Made by a program: the position numbers and the translations under genes. From CAYMUC01 sp964471865 (lineage in GTDB: Bacteria > Actinomycetota > Acidimicrobiia > Acidimicrobiales > Ilumatobacteraceae), in the NCBI GenBank assembly GCA_964471865.1, contig CAYYHU010000043.1, positions 1-14,587 on the forward strand: a stretch of 14,587 nt of DNA, read 5' to 3'. How positions within the stretch are numbered: the first letter of the stretch is position 1; each line of letters opens with the position of its first letter. The notes below the pieces were generated by a model that was given only the letters and a program-made list of their open reading frames with translations, was not told the DNA's origin and did no database searches. Of this stretch, positions 6,483-12,759 are shown in pieces.

Positions 6483-7910
6483 GTGGACGTGAGCTACCTC
6501 GATGATCCGGCCCGAGACGTGTTTTCGAACCGCACACTGAACCTTCGGTCCGTCGCGGCGATCGGCTACGACATGGACTACACCCTGATCCACTACCGCA
6601 CCGAGGAATGGGAGCGGGTGGCCTTTGGGCATGCCGTCGGGGTTCTCGCCCGCCACGGTTGGTCCGTGGACGGTCTCGCGTTCGATCCCGACGACCATCT
6701 TCAAGGTCTCGTTGTGGATGTGGCGACGGGAAACATCTGCAAAGCGACCCGTTTCGGTGCCGTGGTCCAGGCCCATCATGGAACTCGGCCGTTGAGTTTC
6801 GATGAGGTCCGAACCGAATACTCCGGGGTGTTCGTCGATCTCGCCGATGCCCGCTGGCGCTTCTTGAACACGATGTTTTCGCTGTCTGAGGCCTCGCTGT
6901 TCGCTCAACTCGTCGATCAGGTCGATGCCGGCGAGGCCCCCGGAGTGTTCGGCTACGACGATGTCGATACCGCCGTTCGCTCGGCACTCGATGAGATCCA
7001 CTCCCAAGGGGCTCTCAAAGCCGAGATCGTGGCCGACCCTGATCGCTTCGTGGTCCGCGATGGCGCCGAGGCCGCGACATTGTTGGATCAGCGCGCTGCG
7101 GGTAAGCGGCTCGTGTTGATCACGAACTCGGACTGGGCGTATACCCGATCGATGATGTCGTGGTGTTTCGACGAGGCATCGCCGACGGGTTCATGGCGGG
7201 ATCTGTTCGACCTCGTGGTCGTATCGGCGTCGAAGCCGTCGTTCTTCGCCCACGATGCCCCGGCGTTCGCGATCGTGGATCATGAGCGCGGCTGGCTCGA
7301 ACCCCATCGAGGTCCGTTTCAGCTGGGCGGGCTCTATCACGGAGGCTGCGCTCGGGCCGTGGAGGCCACCTTCGGCCTCACCGGAGATCAGATCCTGTAT
7401 GTCGGGGATCATCTCTTCGGAGATGTCCACGCCTCCAAAGCGACCCTGCGCTGGCGCACGGCATTGATTCTCCGAGAGCTCGAAGACGAGATCCTCGCCG
7501 CCATCGCGTTCGCTCCCGATGAGGCCCGACTGAGTGAACTGATGGCCGCGAAGATCGAACTCGAGGATCGGATCGCTCGGGTTCGACTCGAGCGAATGCG
7601 CGCCGTGGATCCCACCGAGGCCGCCGCTCATCGCGACGTGATCGACTCGGCGTTGGCGACGGTGCGCGACCTCGACGCCGAGATCGCACCCTTGGCCAGT
7701 CAGGCGTCCAGGCTCGGTCACCGAGTGTGGGGACCACTCATGCGAGCGGGCAACGACAAGAGCCTCTTTGCTCGCCAGGTCGAGCAGTACGCCGATCTCT
7801 ACACCTCCCGCGTGTCGAACCTGGGTCGGCGCACCCCGTTCGCGTATCTGCGAGCCTCGAGGACCTCGTTACCTCATGACGGTGCCGTGACCCCTCGACA
7901 TCTGAGCTGA
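6483..7910 (+). CDS. HAD superfamily 5'-nucleotidase (HAD-IG, cytosolic purine nucleotidase-like)
   Basis: A 475-residue protein of the family that includes eukaryotic cytosolic IMP/GMP 5'-nucleotidase. HAD motif I is YDMDYTLIHY with nucleophile Asp30 and acid/base Asp32. Motif II is LITNSDWAYT (Thr214-Ser216). Motif III is a Lys near 251 in SASKPSFF. Motif IV is YVGDHLFGDVHASK with Asp309 and Asp314. A large cap domain separates motifs I and II, as usual in this family. The C-terminal 120 residues are helical and charged (ELEDRIARVRLERMRAVD), likely a coiled coil. The predicted reaction is hydrolysis of purine nucleoside 5'-monophosphates to nucleosides in the cytosol. GTG 6483 is preferred because of the -10 box before it; ATG 6465, six codons upstream in frame, is the alternative. 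The gene is convergent with the DUF4262 gene, 68 bp away, and no terminator is obvious there. Confidence 0.88.
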   Translation: MDVSYLDDPARDVFSNRTLNLRSVAAIGYDMDYTLIHYRTEEWERVAFGHAVGVLARHGWSVDGLAFDPDDHLQGLVVDVATGNICKATRFGAVVQAHHGTRPLSFDEVRTEYSGVFVDLADARWRFLNTMFSLSEASLFAQLVDQVDAGEAPGVFGYDDVDTAVRSALDEIHSQGALKAEIVADPDRFVVRDGAEAATLLDQRAAGKRLVLITNSDWAYTRSMMSWCFDEASPTGSWRDLFDLVVVSASKPSFFAHDAPAFAIVDHERGWLEPHRGPFQLGGLYHGGCARAVEATFGLTGDQILYVGDHLFGDVHASKATLRWRTALILRELEDEILAAIAFAPDEARLSELMAAKIELEDRIARVRLERMRAVDPTEAAAHRDVIDSALATVRDLDAEIAPLASQASRLGHRVWGPLMRAGNDKSLFARQVEQYADLYTSRVSNLGRRTPFAYLRASRTSLPHDGAVTPRHLS

Positions 7911-7978
7911 TCTCGATGTCTGAGACCGTCTCGGCCGTCGTCGAGTCTGCGGATTCTGGGGAGGAGTCCGATCCCGCA

Positions 7979-8506
7979 TCAGACCTGGCGGTCCAGGACC
8001 GCCGGCCACGCGTGGGGATCCACCAGTGGATCGTCGAGCAGCGGTTGGAAACGTTCGAATCGGGGATCGAAGGAAGCCTCCCAGGGCAGGTGGCCATCGG
8101 GGTCGCTCCAGACGATCTGCACTGCGGTCTGGATCTGGCGTCGATGGAACCGGTCCCAGAAACGTTCGGCCCCCGCGATCAGATCACTCTCGGACCCGAG
8201 ATGGGTGGGGTCGACTCGTACGAGGCCACAACGGACTCCGGCGAGTTCGAGTTCATCGGCTCGGCCCGTGGTGAGTAACTCACCCGAGGCCACGACGAGA
8301 TGAAAGGCCTCGAGGAGCTGAGCGGCCGAGGCCGCATCGATGCCCATCACCACCGCCTCGGGATGTCGCCACGCTTCCAGACCGATCGAGTACGCCCATG
8401 AGGGGCCGCGATCGTCACGGACGTACTGGATGGCGAGTCCGTGTCGACGCACCAGGGTTCGCAGGCGTTGGAGATGGTGTTCCAAAGGAGTGGGGTGTCG
8501 AGCCAT
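7979..8506 (-). CDS. DUF4262 domain-containing protein
   Basis: A 175-residue protein matching the pattern of DUF4262: SWAYSIGLEAWRHPEAVVMGID (about 36-57), a central Leu/Val-rich segment, and a C-terminal WSDPDGHLPWEASFDPRF followed by a QPLLD tail. The N-terminus has a short helix with HH and RR pairs. Function is not established for this family and no catalytic motif is clear. The start is ATG 8506, with GAGGGTG upstream. The gene lies 54 bp downstream of the small zinc-ribbon gene on the same strand, so the two are probably co-transcribed. Confidence 0.83.
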   Translation of the reverse strand: MARHPTPLEHHLQRLRTLVRRHGLAIQYVRDDRGPSWAYSIGLEAWRHPEAVVMGIDAASAAQLLEAFHLVVASGELLTTGRADELELAGVRCGLVRVDPTHLGSESDLIAGAERFWDRFHRRQIQTAVQIVWSDPDGHLPWEASFDPRFERFQPLLDDPLVDPHAWPAVLDRQV

Positions 8507-8560
8507 GTCGTCACCCTCGTCGCGGGGTGTGTCAGGGTTGGAGCCCTCAGGGCCGCAGCG

Positions 8561-8764
8561 TCAGAGCTGGTGGAGATCGGTGGGCGGCTCGGGCTCGGGA
8601 TCGAAGAGGAGATCCCAGCGGTCCCAACAGTCTCGGCACCGGTACGCAATGATGTCGCCGGGCGCGAACAGGCCGTCTTCATCGGGCCGGGAGAGCCGGT
8701 AGGCGCGACCGCCGCAGTCGATGCAGTCGATTTCGGACTCGGGCTGGGGAACCGTAGGCGCCAT
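8561..8764 (-). CDS. Small CxxC-CxxC zinc-ribbon protein, 67 residues
   Basis: A short acidic protein with two knuckles, CIDC (14-17) and CRDC (43-46), that should bind one structural zinc as a ribbon. Between them is a GGRAYRL strand and a loop with Asp and Pro. The C-terminus is WDRWDLLFDPEPEPP. I cannot name a family. The paired Cys knuckles, the good ATG at 8764 and the compact fit between neighbours argue for a real gene. Its start codon is only 31 bp from that of the divergent rsmD, with the imperfect palindrome GAGACgaGTCTC (8765-8776) next to the ATG. No Shine-Dalgarno sequence is seen. It could act in nucleic-acid or protein binding, but this is only a guess from the fold. Confidence 0.72.
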   Translation of the reverse strand: MAPTVPQPESEIDCIDCGGRAYRLSRPDEDGLFAPGDIIAYRCRDCWDRWDLLFDPEPEPPTDLHQL

Positions 8765-8783
8765 GAGACGAGTCTCGCAGTCC

Positions 8784-8789
8784 TATCCT
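8784..8789 (+). promoter_or_regulatory. Candidate -10 box for a leaderless rsmD transcript
   Basis: TATCCT (TANNNT) is followed by six bases and ATG 8796, so transcription would begin at the start codon. No Shine-Dalgarno sequence precedes the ATG, which supports a leaderless message. The small inverted repeat at 8765-8776 lies upstream of this box and could bind a regulator of both divergent genes. Confidence 0.45.
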
Positions 8790-8795
8790 GCGCTC

Positions 8796-9317
8796 ATGCG
8801 GGTCATCGCCGGAGAGTTCGCGGGACGACGACTCGTTGCTCCCGAGGGTCTCAGGACCACCCGTCCCACCACCGATCGAGTACGTGAAGCGGTGTTCAAC
8901 GCGCTGACGAGCCGAGGCATTCTCGAAGGCGCCCTCGTGGTCGACCTGTTCGCGGGTAGCGGCGCGGTGGGAATCGAAGCCCTGTCCCGGGGGGCGGCGA
9001 CGTGCACCTTCGTCGAGCGAGACCCTCGAGCGCTCAGAGCGCTTCGTTCCAATCTCGACACGCTCGACGTGGCTGCTCGATCGGTGGTGATCGGTGCCGA
9101 TGTCATGGCGACACTGGAACGTCTCGGATCAGTGGACGTCGTGCTCGCCGATCCACCCTATGAGTTCGACGACTGGGATCGAATCTTGGCGGGGGTGGAC
9201 GCTTCGCTCCTGATCGCCGAAAGCGATAGGGATCTCGTTGCGACCGAACCCTGGGAGGTCGCTCGACATCGTCGGTACGGGCGAACCCGGGTCACGTGGT
9301 TCGAGCGAGTACCGTGA
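8796..9317 (+). CDS. rsmD: 16S rRNA (guanine-966-N2)-methyltransferase RsmD
   Basis: A 173-residue SAM-dependent methyltransferase. The start MRVIAGEFAGRRL and the RPTTDRVREAVFNAL segment (23-37) are family hallmarks. Motif I, DLFAGSGAVGIEALSRGA, spans 50-67, and the catalytic DPPY motif is at 119-122. It methylates the exocyclic amine of a guanine in helix 31 of 16S rRNA during 30S assembly. The start is ATG 8796, matching the conserved N-terminus and the candidate -10 box; an upstream in-frame ATG at 8721 lies inside the divergent gene and is rejected. coaD follows after 9 bp, a pairing very common in bacteria. Confidence 0.93.
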   Translation: MRVIAGEFAGRRLVAPEGLRTTRPTTDRVREAVFNALTSRGILEGALVVDLFAGSGAVGIEALSRGAATCTFVERDPRALRALRSNLDTLDVAARSVVIGADVMATLERLGSVDVVLADPPYEFDDWDRILAGVDASLLIAESDRDLVATEPWEVARHRRYGRTRVTWFERVP

Positions 9318-9326
9318 CGTGGCGTT

Positions 9327-9839
9327 ATGACCGTGTTGTACCCGGGCAGTTTCGACCCGATCCATCGAGGCCATGTCGACATCGTCGAACAGGCCGCCGC
9401 GCTGTTCGGTGAGGTGGTCGTGGCCGTGATGCACAATCCGGCCAAACCCTCGGGATCGTTCACGATCACGGAACGGGTCGAACTGGCCGCAGGGGCGCTC
9501 GGTCATGTCCCCTCGGTGCGCGTCGAGGCTCATGAAGGACTCGCCGTGGACGCGGCCCGTAGGACGCAGGCCCGATTCATCGTCAAGGGTCTGCGAGTGG
9601 CTGGTGATTTCGAGATCGAACAGCAGATGGCCCAGACGAACTTCGCGGTCGCAGGGGTCCGCACGGTGTATCTGCCTTGTCGTGCGGAGTTGTCGTTCAT
9701 CTCGAGTCGTTTCATTCGAGAGATCGCCGCTCACGGAGGCGACATCGACTCCATGGTTCCCGAAGTGGTCGCAAGCCGCTTGAATGCCCTGGCCGGTGGA
9801 CGATCCTCGTCGTCCCCTGATGTACAAGGACAACGCTGA
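9327..9839 (+). CDS. coaD: Phosphopantetheine adenylyltransferase (CoaD)
   Basis: A 170-residue enzyme that transfers AMP from ATP to 4'-phosphopantetheine, making dephospho-CoA, the next-to-last step of CoA synthesis. Visible motifs are YPGSFDPIHRGHVDI, containing the nucleotidyltransferase HxGH signature (13-16), NPAKPSGSFTITER with Lys40, VKGLRVAGDFEIEQQMAQTN (86-105), and ELSFISSRFIREIA near 121-134. CoaD commonly has T-N-G-H in the first motif and FISSS in the last; the H-R-G-H and FISSR variants here are mild departures. The C-terminal 15 residues are Ser-rich and extend slightly past the usual end. The stop overlaps the next start as TGATG. Confidence 0.94.
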   Translation: MTVLYPGSFDPIHRGHVDIVEQAAALFGEVVVAVMHNPAKPSGSFTITERVELAAGALGHVPSVRVEAHEGLAVDAARRTQARFIVKGLRVAGDFEIEQQMAQTNFAVAGVRTVYLPCRAELSFISSRFIREIAAHGGDIDSMVPEVVASRLNALAGGRSSSSPDVQGQR

Positions 9840-10399
9840 TGACCTCGACGTACAACGGAGATCCCGGAGAGGTGCGCAGCCAGCTCGGCGACGCCGAGAC
9901 GCTGTTGCGCCGAGCAGTGGACATCATTGCATCAGCCCCCAATGTCCCCTTGTCGTCCACGCCTCGTATCGATCGTGACGAGATCATCGAGTTGCTCGAA
10001 GAGGCGCTGTCGCGACTTCCCGAAGAGGTCCGTCGAGCCCGGTGGATGCTCAAAGAGCGCCAAGAGTTCGTGGCCAAGACCCGTCGTGAGGCCGAAGAAG
10101 TCCTCGAAGCTGCCCGAGCGTCGGCTGAGCGGATGGTGCAACGCACCGAGGTCGTACGCGCAGCGGAACAACGAGCCCGCCACATCGTGGACGCGGCTGA
10201 AACCGATGCTCGTCGGATCAAGCATCAAACCGAGGACTTCTTGGATCAGCGTCTGGCGAGCTTCGAGATTCTGTTGGACAAGCTCGCGAAGACCGTGGCC
10301 GCGGGCCGTCACAAATTGGCGATCGGCACCCAGGGGGACGATACCGGGGGTGTGACGGAAGACCCGGCGAAGGGGTTCTTCGACCAGGATCGGGGCTGA
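9839..10399 (+). CDS. sepIVA: Coiled-coil DivIVA-like protein, likely SepIVA
   Basis: A 186-residue, highly charged helical protein. Residues about 48-158 give a long coiled coil with Arg/Glu/Ala-rich heptads (EEALSRLPEEVRRAR, REAEEVLEAARASAERM, EQRARHIVDAAETDARRI). Such proteins are often labelled DivIVA-like or ATP synthase b-subunit-like. Position suggests SepIVA, the mycobacterial septum protein (Rv2927c), which also lies directly before the DUF177 gene, rnc and the fpg gene; that identification is by context and composition, not by a diagnostic motif. No membrane segment is present, so peripheral association with the division site or pole is inferred. The start ATG overlaps the coaD stop (TGATG). 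Confidence 0.72.
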   Translation: MTSTYNGDPGEVRSQLGDAETLLRRAVDIIASAPNVPLSSTPRIDRDEIIELLEEALSRLPEEVRRARWMLKERQEFVAKTRREAEEVLEAARASAERMVQRTEVVRAAEQRARHIVDAAETDARRIKHQTEDFLDQRLASFEILLDKLAKTVAAGRHKLAIGTQGDDTGGVTEDPAKGFFDQDRG

Positions 10400-10406
10400 G
10401 AGGTCC

Positions 10407-10937
10407 GTGGCCCGCCCGTTGCTCGTCAACGTCGCCGAACTGCTTCGGCGCGCCGGAGTTCGTCGAGACGTGAACGTGTCGGTGAGCCCCGCCGAACTCG
10501 ATGCCCATGACGAGCGGTTCGCTCCCGGGGCTGAGGTGGTGGTGGATCTGCACCTCGAGAGCCTCATCGATGGCATCGTCGTCGACGGAACCATCTCGAC
10601 TCCGTGGGTCGGGGTGTGTCGGCGATGCCTGGCGCCCGTCTCGGGGCGTGACGAGGTGAGCATCCGTGAGTTGTTCCAGTCCACGGTCACCGACCCCGAT
10701 GCCTTTGCGATCATGGGGGAGCAGCTCGATCTCACCGAGACGGTCCGAGAGCATGCCTTGCTCAGCCTGCCCGAGGCGGCGCTGTGTCGATCCGACTGCG
10801 CCGGATGGTGTCCCCAGTGCGGCGCCGATCTCAACACCGATCCCTGTCGTTGTCGCGACGAGGTGCGCGACGACCGCTGGTCGGCTCTCGACGCGCTCAA
10901 GAGCCAGCTTGCATCCGAGGATCCCCGTCCGTCCTGA
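10407..10937 (+). CDS. yceD: YceD/DUF177 family metal-binding protein
   Basis: A 176-residue protein of the DUF177 family, almost always encoded just before rpmF and linked to ribosome or 23S rRNA biogenesis. The family CxxC knuckle appears as CRRCL (71-75). The C-terminal ALCRSDCAGWCPQCGADLN with a later CRC (Cys127, 131, 135, 138, 147, 149) is the form found in actinobacteria and Gram-positives. Residues 40-70 are beta-rich and typical. The start GTG 10407 has GAGAGGT just upstream, closer than ideal (about 3-6 bases). It lies 7 bp after the sepIVA-like gene, so it is probably in the same operon, and is separated from rpmF by 173 bp that hold an unusual inverted-repeat structure. Confidence 0.9.
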   Translation: MARPLLVNVAELLRRAGVRRDVNVSVSPAELDAHDERFAPGAEVVVDLHLESLIDGIVVDGTISTPWVGVCRRCLAPVSGRDEVSIRELFQSTVTDPDAFAIMGEQLDLTETVREHALLSLPEAALCRSDCAGWCPQCGADLNTDPCRCRDEVRDDRWSALDALKSQLASEDPRPS

Positions 10938-10946
10938 GGCGAGTCC

Positions 10947-11038
10947 CCACCTGTCGAGGGGGCGCTACATGCTGACTCCGTCGAGCGAGTTGGACCCGAG
11001 TGGACCCCGGTCATCGGGTCGCTCGTGGCGACAGGTGG
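10947..11038 (+). promoter_or_regulatory. Nested inverted-repeat structure between yceD and rpmF
   Basis: Three nested complementary pairs occur. The outer pair is CCACCTGTCG (10947-10956) with CGACAGGTGG (11029-11038), 10 bp perfect. The middle pair is CGAGCGA (10982-10988) with TCGCTCG (11019-11025), 7 bp perfect. The inner pair is ACCCGA (10994-10999) with TCGGGT (11014-11019), 6 bp perfect, sharing one base with the middle pair. Together they could fold a 92-nt RNA with a 25-nt bulged segment on the 5' side. No T-run follows, so it does not look like a simple terminator. It lies 72 bases upstream of the rpmF start; a TACGCT box (11060-11065) between the two could be a separate rpmF promoter, in which case this would be DNA-level or read-through RNA structure. 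Confidence 0.5.
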
Positions 11039-11110
11039 TCGCAGAGGGCCAGTTACCGCTACGCTTTCGCAGCCCCGTATCGGACGTGGCGGATCCGGGA
11101 GGAAAGCGCC

Positions 11111-11290
11111 GTGGCGGTCCCCAAGAAGAAGAAGTCGAAGTCGAAGACCCGCAGTGGTCGAGCCTCCGCATGGAAGCTCTCCGCTCCCTCGCGCAGCGTG
11201 TGCGCCCGGTGTGGAGCCTCGAGGCGCCCCCATACGGTGTGCCCCTCGTGTGGGTGGTACAAGAACCGCGTGGCGGTCGACGTCGGCTGA
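11111..11290 (+). CDS. rpmF: 50S ribosomal protein L32
   Basis: A 59-residue basic protein beginning MAVPKKKKSKSKTRSGRA, the hallmark N-terminus of bacterial L32. The Cys knuckles CARC (31-34) and CPSC (44-47) show the zinc-binding form; actinobacteria often also carry a Cys-free paralogue elsewhere, expressed when zinc is scarce. The start is GTG 11111, chosen by the conserved N-terminus and by the strong GGGAGGAAAG site (11097-11106) 8 bases from GGAGG to the start. The protein sits in the large ribosomal subunit near the peptidyl-transferase region. The yceD-rpmF-plsX order is widely conserved. Confidence 0.95.
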   Translation: MAVPKKKKSKSKTRSGRASAWKLSAPSRSVCARCGASRRPHTVCPSCGWYKNRVAVDVG

Positions 11291-11320
11291 GCCGGCTCAT
11301 CGTCATGTGACGGGAGTGGC

Positions 11321-11401
11321 GTGACGGTACCCAAGAACATCCTGACGACGATGATGCCCACACTGTTGCCGCCGGCGATACCGATGCTGGTGAGTCTGTG
11401 A
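11321..11401 (+). CDS. Possible 26-residue leader reading frame before plsX
   Basis: A GTG at 11321, with GGGAG a few bases upstream, opens a 26-codon frame encoding a Met/Leu/Pro-rich peptide (MTVPKNILTTMMPTLLPP...). Its TGA (11399-11401) overlaps the plsX ATG (11401) as TGATG, the same coupling arrangement seen between coaD and the next gene. It may be a leader peptide that delivers ribosomes to plsX, or a chance frame in the 110-bp rpmF-plsX spacer. Nothing in the peptide indicates a function of its own. Confidence 0.3.
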   Translation: MTVPKNILTTMMPTLLPPAIPMLVSL

Positions 11402-12366
11402 TGCTGCCCATCGCCGTTGATGCGATGGGGGGCGACAGAGCTCCTGAAGCCATTCTCGCCGGCGCTCACGAGGCTGCCGATGCGGGTATTCCCGTCCTGA
11501 TCGTGGGTCCTGAGGGACTCGAGGGATGCGGCGATCTCGAGGTGCTCGTGGCGAGCGAAGTGATCGCCATGGACGAGGATCCGGCCCAGAGCGTTCGTCG
11601 TAAGAAGGATTCGACTCTGGTGCGCGCGGCGGAGGCCGTGCGCGATGGTCGCGCCAGCGCCATGATCTCGGCGGGGAACACCGGGGCGACTATGGCGTCG
11701 GCCTTGTTGCGCATGGGTCGGATCAAAGGTGTGAATCGTCCGGCGATCGCCACTCAGATTCCCGTTCCCGGCTCCACGCCGACGGTGCTTCTCGATGCAG
11801 GAGCCAACTCCGAGGTCCAAGGCGAATGGCTCGTGCAGTTCGCACAGATGGGTTCGGTCTTCGCTCGGCACCGCTTCGACATCGCCCGACCGCGAGTTGG
11901 TCTTTTGTCGATTGGCGAAGAGCCCGGTAAGGGCGACAGCCTGCGCAAAGAGGCTTATGAGCTCCTCGGAGTCGCGCCGGGCATCGATTTCATCGGCAAC
12001 GTCGAGGGACGCGACGTGATGAGTCCCAACGTCGACGTGGTCGTGACGGATGGCTTCACCGGCAACGTCGTGCTCAAGACGCTCGAAGGCGGGATGCGTG
12101 CAGTCATCGCCGCGTTGGTCGCAGCGTTCGATTCCGATGACACCTCGCGATCCGCTGCCGAGGCCTTGATGCCCTCGCTGATGCCGCTCTATGAGATTCT
12201 CGACCCCGACACCTATGGGGGTGCGATGTTGCTCGGCGTCGACGGGGTGTGCATCATCTCGCATGGCTCGTCCTCGCCGCGAGCGATCACCAACGGCATC
12301 CGGGTCGCAGCCGAAATGGTGGAGGCGGGGATCGTCGAGGAGTTGCGCGCAGCGGTCGCTCAGTGA
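11401..12366 (+). CDS. plsX: Phosphate acyltransferase PlsX
   Basis: A 321-residue enzyme that converts acyl-ACP and phosphate to acyl-phosphate, the first committed donor for phosphatidic acid synthesis through PlsY. Hallmarks are IAVDAMGGDRAPEAI (4-18), MISAGNTGATMA (88-99), VLLDAGANSEVQGEWL, a GLLSIGEEPGKG loop and the VVVTDGFTGNVVLKTLEGG segment. Length and motif order are normal. ATG 11401 is preferred because GGTGAG lies 6 bases upstream and a TGATG overlap joins it to the short frame before it; GTG 11398 is only one codon earlier. It is a peripheral membrane protein in known cases. acpP, which supplies its substrate carrier, follows after 89 bp. Confidence 0.95.
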   Translation: MLPIAVDAMGGDRAPEAILAGAHEAADAGIPVLIVGPEGLEGCGDLEVLVASEVIAMDEDPAQSVRRKKDSTLVRAAEAVRDGRASAMISAGNTGATMASALLRMGRIKGVNRPAIATQIPVPGSTPTVLLDAGANSEVQGEWLVQFAQMGSVFARHRFDIARPRVGLLSIGEEPGKGDSLRKEAYELLGVAPGIDFIGNVEGRDVMSPNVDVVVTDGFTGNVVLKTLEGGMRAVIAALVAAFDSDDTSRSAAEALMPSLMPLYEILDPDTYGGAMLLGVDGVCIISHGSSSPRAITNGIRVAAEMVEAGIVEELRAAVAQ

Positions 12367-12392
12367 AGCGGCGGGCACCGGGTTGCGTCGTC

Positions 12393-12398
12393 TAGCCT
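12393..12398 (+). promoter_or_regulatory. Candidate -10 box of acpP
   Basis: TAGCCT (TANNNT) lies in the plsX-acpP spacer, directly before the palindrome at 12401-12418. Transcription would start near 12405, giving a leader of about 50 bases with a good Shine-Dalgarno site. No strong -35 box is visible, which would suit an activator- or repressor-controlled promoter. Confidence 0.4.
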
Positions 12399-12400
12399 GG

Positions 12401-12418
12401 AAACGGTCGCGACCGTTT
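12401..12418 (+). promoter_or_regulatory. Perfect 18-bp palindrome, candidate operator at the acpP promoter
   Basis: AAACGGTCGCGACCGTTT reads identically on both strands. It begins two bases after the TAGCCT box and would cover the expected transcription start (about -4 to +14), the classical place for a dimeric repressor such as a TetR-family protein. As RNA it could also form a 7-bp stem with a CGCG loop, but no U-run follows (GCTTCG), so a terminator is less likely. The regulator is not identified and none is encoded in the window. Confidence 0.55.
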
Positions 12419-12455
12419 GCTTCGTCGTCGCCCAACCGCCCAACTGGAGGACCTC

Positions 12456-12752
12456 GTGCCTGCTGAGACCCACGTGGAACATGGCCCACTCGACCGGAAT
12501 GCGATCTTCGAGATCGTTCGAGATCGACTCGCTGACATTCTCGAAATCGACCCGGCGGGTATCGCCGAGGGGCAGAGTTTCGTCGACGATCTCGACGCCG
12601 ACTCGCTTGCGTTGATCGAACTCGTCGAAGCGCTCGAGGAAGAACTGTCGGACCGAACCGTCGGCTTTCGCATCGACGATGAGGACCTCGAAGATCTCAA
12701 GACGGTACGCGATGCTGTCGACTACGTGTTCGGGCGGGTCGAAGGAGCCTGA
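12456..12752 (+). CDS. acpP: Acyl carrier protein
   Basis: A 98-residue acidic four-helix carrier. The phosphopantetheine attachment motif is DLDADSLALIELV, with Ser50 as the modified residue. Helix III/IV features are GFRIDDEDLEDLKTVRDAVDYV. The start GTG 12456 is set by GGAGG (12446-12450) 5 bases upstream. The N-terminal extension of about 14 residues before helix I (MPAETHVEHGPLDR) is longer than in E. coli ACP, as is common in actinobacteria. It carries acyl chains for type II fatty-acid synthesis and donates them to PlsX. rnc begins 7 bp after its stop. Confidence 0.93.
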   Translation: MPAETHVEHGPLDRNAIFEIVRDRLADILEIDPAGIAEGQSFVDDLDADSLALIELVEALEEELSDRTVGFRIDDEDLEDLKTVRDAVDYVFGRVEGA

Positions 12753-12759
12753 TCACGCT

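Noticed and set aside
7911..7978. Terminator or small gene between the convergent HAD and DUF4262 genes
   Set aside because: Only a short GAGAC/GTCTC repeat with a one-base centre is present and no T-run; the + strand frame from 7916 is antisense to DUF4262.
9932..11233. 433-codon minus-strand frame opposite sepIVA/yceD/rpmF
   Set aside because: It spans several well-identified + strand genes and has Arg/Ser-rich antisense composition typical of GC-rich shadows.
10969..11310. 113-codon + strand frame starting in the rpmF leader after a GAGGGGG site
   Set aside because: It runs through rpmF in the wrong frame, and its sequence changes to obvious frame-shifted L32 coding; the start site lies in the bulge of the inverted-repeat structure and may be coincidental.
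11059..12489. 476-codon minus-strand frame opposite rpmF and plsX
   Set aside because: Antisense to conserved genes, without any recognisable domain.
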